Below are positions 62,227 through 64,000 of a DNA stretch of 64,000 nt, piece by piece. Source of the DNA: Echiichthys vipera. Its lineage: Eukaryota; Chordata; Actinopteri; Perciformes; Trachinidae. Each line of letters starts with the position of its first letter. Within the stretch, counting starts at the first letter, position 1. The position numbers were made by a program, and so were the translations under genes. Under the pieces are notes generated by a model. That model searched no databases. It saw nothing but the letters and a program-made list of their open reading frames with translations, and was not told the DNA's origin. The stretch covers positions 5,232,023 to 5,296,022 of the forward strand of contig OY829663.1 of NCBI GenBank assembly GCA_963691815.1, in the 5' to 3' direction.

Positions 62227-62545
62227 TGTTGCTGCTTTGTTTTGTGTGTAGGGACTCTTCTCATGCTGCTGCAGAGGTTTGCTGTTATTTTCAGCAGTAT
62301 TAGTGGTTAAAAAAGACGTTTGAATGCCTTCACCGTACTGCCCCGAGCTAATCAGTGTTAGCCACTTCCAGCTGTTAGCGACTCTCCCGGATTTCTCCGT
62401 TAATAGTTCATACACGAAAACTGCCTCGATTTGATTAATGTGTATAAAAGAAGTTTTCTCTTGTTGTCTTTGTTACTGTATTATGTTGCTTGTGCCAAAA
62501 AAGACCATGGCAGGATTTTGTGCAGGAATTACACTTTAAAGGACA
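62227..62545. repeat. Right arm of the inverted repeat
   Basis: Reverse-complement partner of 61208-61488. It is slightly longer, with an extra ~40-base segment (about 62420-62490) diverged from the left arm. Ends aattacactttaaaggac. Confidence 0.8.
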
Positions 62546-63885
62546 ATTCAGAGTTTGGACGACTGCAAAAGACAAAAAAGAAGCGCGGGGAAAAATGTGG
62601 TTTTCCCACTTTCATGAAAGATTTTCTTAATTACTGGCAACTTCTAACTTTTTTACAGATTTTGAATCTGCTTTTATCTCTAAAACTCTTTGTGAAACAC
62701 TACACGTTAAGAGCTACTTCAAGGTGTTTCTGGAATACGGGCCTACAGTATATTTATGTTGATTGTATTGCAGTCATGTTGAGAGTCTGAATTTACGGAC
62801 TGAATAAAATAGTTTACTTATTTTCCAACATTGTGGAGATTCCCAAAATGTTATCAAAAGGTTTGTGCATTATTAAAAACAACAGGGACCAGGATCACTT
62901 CTTTAAAAATGTCAATCTTTAATGTAGAAAGCAGTGAAGTAATGTACTTCTCACTCATCTTCAACCGTAATGTACTTGACATTTTGAAAGATTATCCAAA
63001 AAGCGTCAATTGATGTGCTAATTACAAATAATATCTGTGAGAGAGGGTGAAGATCTTTTCATGAAGGTGTGACATGAATGTAAGATTTTACTGCACGGTT
63101 GATCCATTTACTAAACCACAACATGTGTTTATGAGGACCAGAAGCAGGAGGAATAGTGAAGTGTCTGTGTTGGAAAAAAGGGAAAGAAAATACAGATCGG
63201 ATCAAATATCGATGAAAGAGAAACAACTTTCAACAGGATTAGCTTTCAATTAGTTTACGTTTTGTAATTCTTCTTCCAAAGATAGACTGCATGGTATCAT
63301 CTCATGCTCATGGAACTGACACGGCTCTCAATATTAGACTCTAAGTTATCAGTGCATCACATTTGTTTACCTTTTATGTGTCCGTTATTGGAGGAATCAA
63401 TACCTGTGAAGAGACAAATGCATCATCAAGCTCCTACTGTTACTTTTCCACCCAGTGTGGACGATTAGCCTGTGAGTGCTATACATTGCTGTATTTGTTG
63501 TGTGTGCTATCTGGTCTGCTCAAGCCGTTTTAACACGTCATAGCTCGACTGGATATGTGTGACGGACATCTGAAGGTCAAAGAGAACATTAAAGATATCA
63601 ACAACGACTTCCTTACAAGTACAAATGACGTCACGTTTGACTTTCATGGGTATTGGGCTTTCAACTCTAGATGTGCACAGTCACATTTAAGAATTAGTCC
63701 TAATATTAATTTCACACATCCCAAAGGACAGACAAACTATTCAGATATCCAAAATGTAATTCTGAATATCCAAAATACATGTTGTAGTCGTAGGAGCGTC
63801 CTTACGTATGTGTAAGAACGAACGACTAGTAAGAATTTGCCATGAGAATGGTATTATGTCTGTAATTACATTATAGACAGTCATA
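62546..63885. other. Non-coding stretch, nothing recognised
   Basis: No gene or clear repeat family could be supported. One short segment (63790-63830, cgtccttacgtatg / taagaacgaacgac) shows no known signature. Open frames up to 119 codons begin inside the inverted-repeat arm and lack family motifs. Confidence 0.35.
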
Positions 63886-63980
63886 GAGTTTGGTCTTTAC
63901 CTACTCTGTAAGGTGTCCTGAGATAACTTTTGTTATGATTTGGCACTGTAAATAAAATTGAATTGAATTGAATTGAATGT
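63886..63980 (+). mobile_element. L2-like LINE 3' tail with (TTGAA)n
   Basis: ctctgtaaggtgtcctgag, ataacttttgttatgatttg, gcactgtaaataaaattg and (aattg)4 form the characteristic 3' end of L2-type elements in fish. Confidence 0.6.
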
Positions 63981-64000
63981 TCTCATTTGTCCAGGTCGTC
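63976..64000 (+). mobile_element. GIY-YIG retroelement flank, cut by the window edge
   Basis: gaatgttctcatttgtcc followed by aggtcgtc matches the starts of the copies at 25383 (plus) and 9260 (minus); the element continues beyond the window. Confidence 0.5.

Noticed and set aside
62431..62790. 119-codon plus-strand frame
   Set aside because: It begins within the inverted-repeat arm and shows no recognisable motif.

Overview
This window is vertebrate nuclear DNA, almost certainly from a ray-finned fish. Coding exons are short with GT-AG introns, dinucleotide microsatellites are long and frequent, and the repeats belong to teleost-type families (tRNA-derived SINEs, RTE/Rex-like and L2-like LINE tails, a GIY-YIG retroelement, hAT-like MITEs). 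There is no prokaryotic or organellar gene content, no CRISPR array and no free-standing tRNA or rRNA gene that I can support.

Two complete protein-coding genes lie head to head in the right half. acsl5 (minus strand, 34300-43130) can be spliced by eye into 20 coding exons giving 683 residues, the same length as I recall for human ACSL5. gucy2g (plus strand, 49180-60116) can be spliced into 22 coding exons giving about 1115 residues: signal peptide, receptor domain, one membrane span, kinase-homology domain, coiled coil and guanylyl cyclase domain. The human relative of this receptor is a pseudogene, while here every exon joins in frame. The same head-to-head neighbourhood (GUCY2GP next to ACSL5) exists on human chromosome 10, which supports both names.

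The left half (1-32 kb) has no complete gene. It carries two short minus-strand first-exon candidates. The one at 15930-15995 encodes 22 residues and closely matches the N-terminus of an ankyrin-3 isoform. The one at 31965-32000 encodes 12 residues and may be another alternative first exon of the same gene. If so, 1-32 kb is 5' intron sequence of ank3, with the ankyrin-repeat exons to the left of the window.

The rest is repeats: very long CA/GT arrays, AT-rich minisatellites shared between distant sites, LINE 3' fragments and nested MITEs. The most unusual structure is a 19-bp minisatellite at 36705-37119 in acsl5. Its unit carries a copy of the splice donor of the adjacent exon, and the first unit begins inside the exon. 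acsl5 (fatty-acid activation at ER or mitochondrial membranes) and gucy2g (cGMP production at the plasma membrane) have no obvious shared pathway; their adjacency looks like conserved synteny rather than a functional unit.
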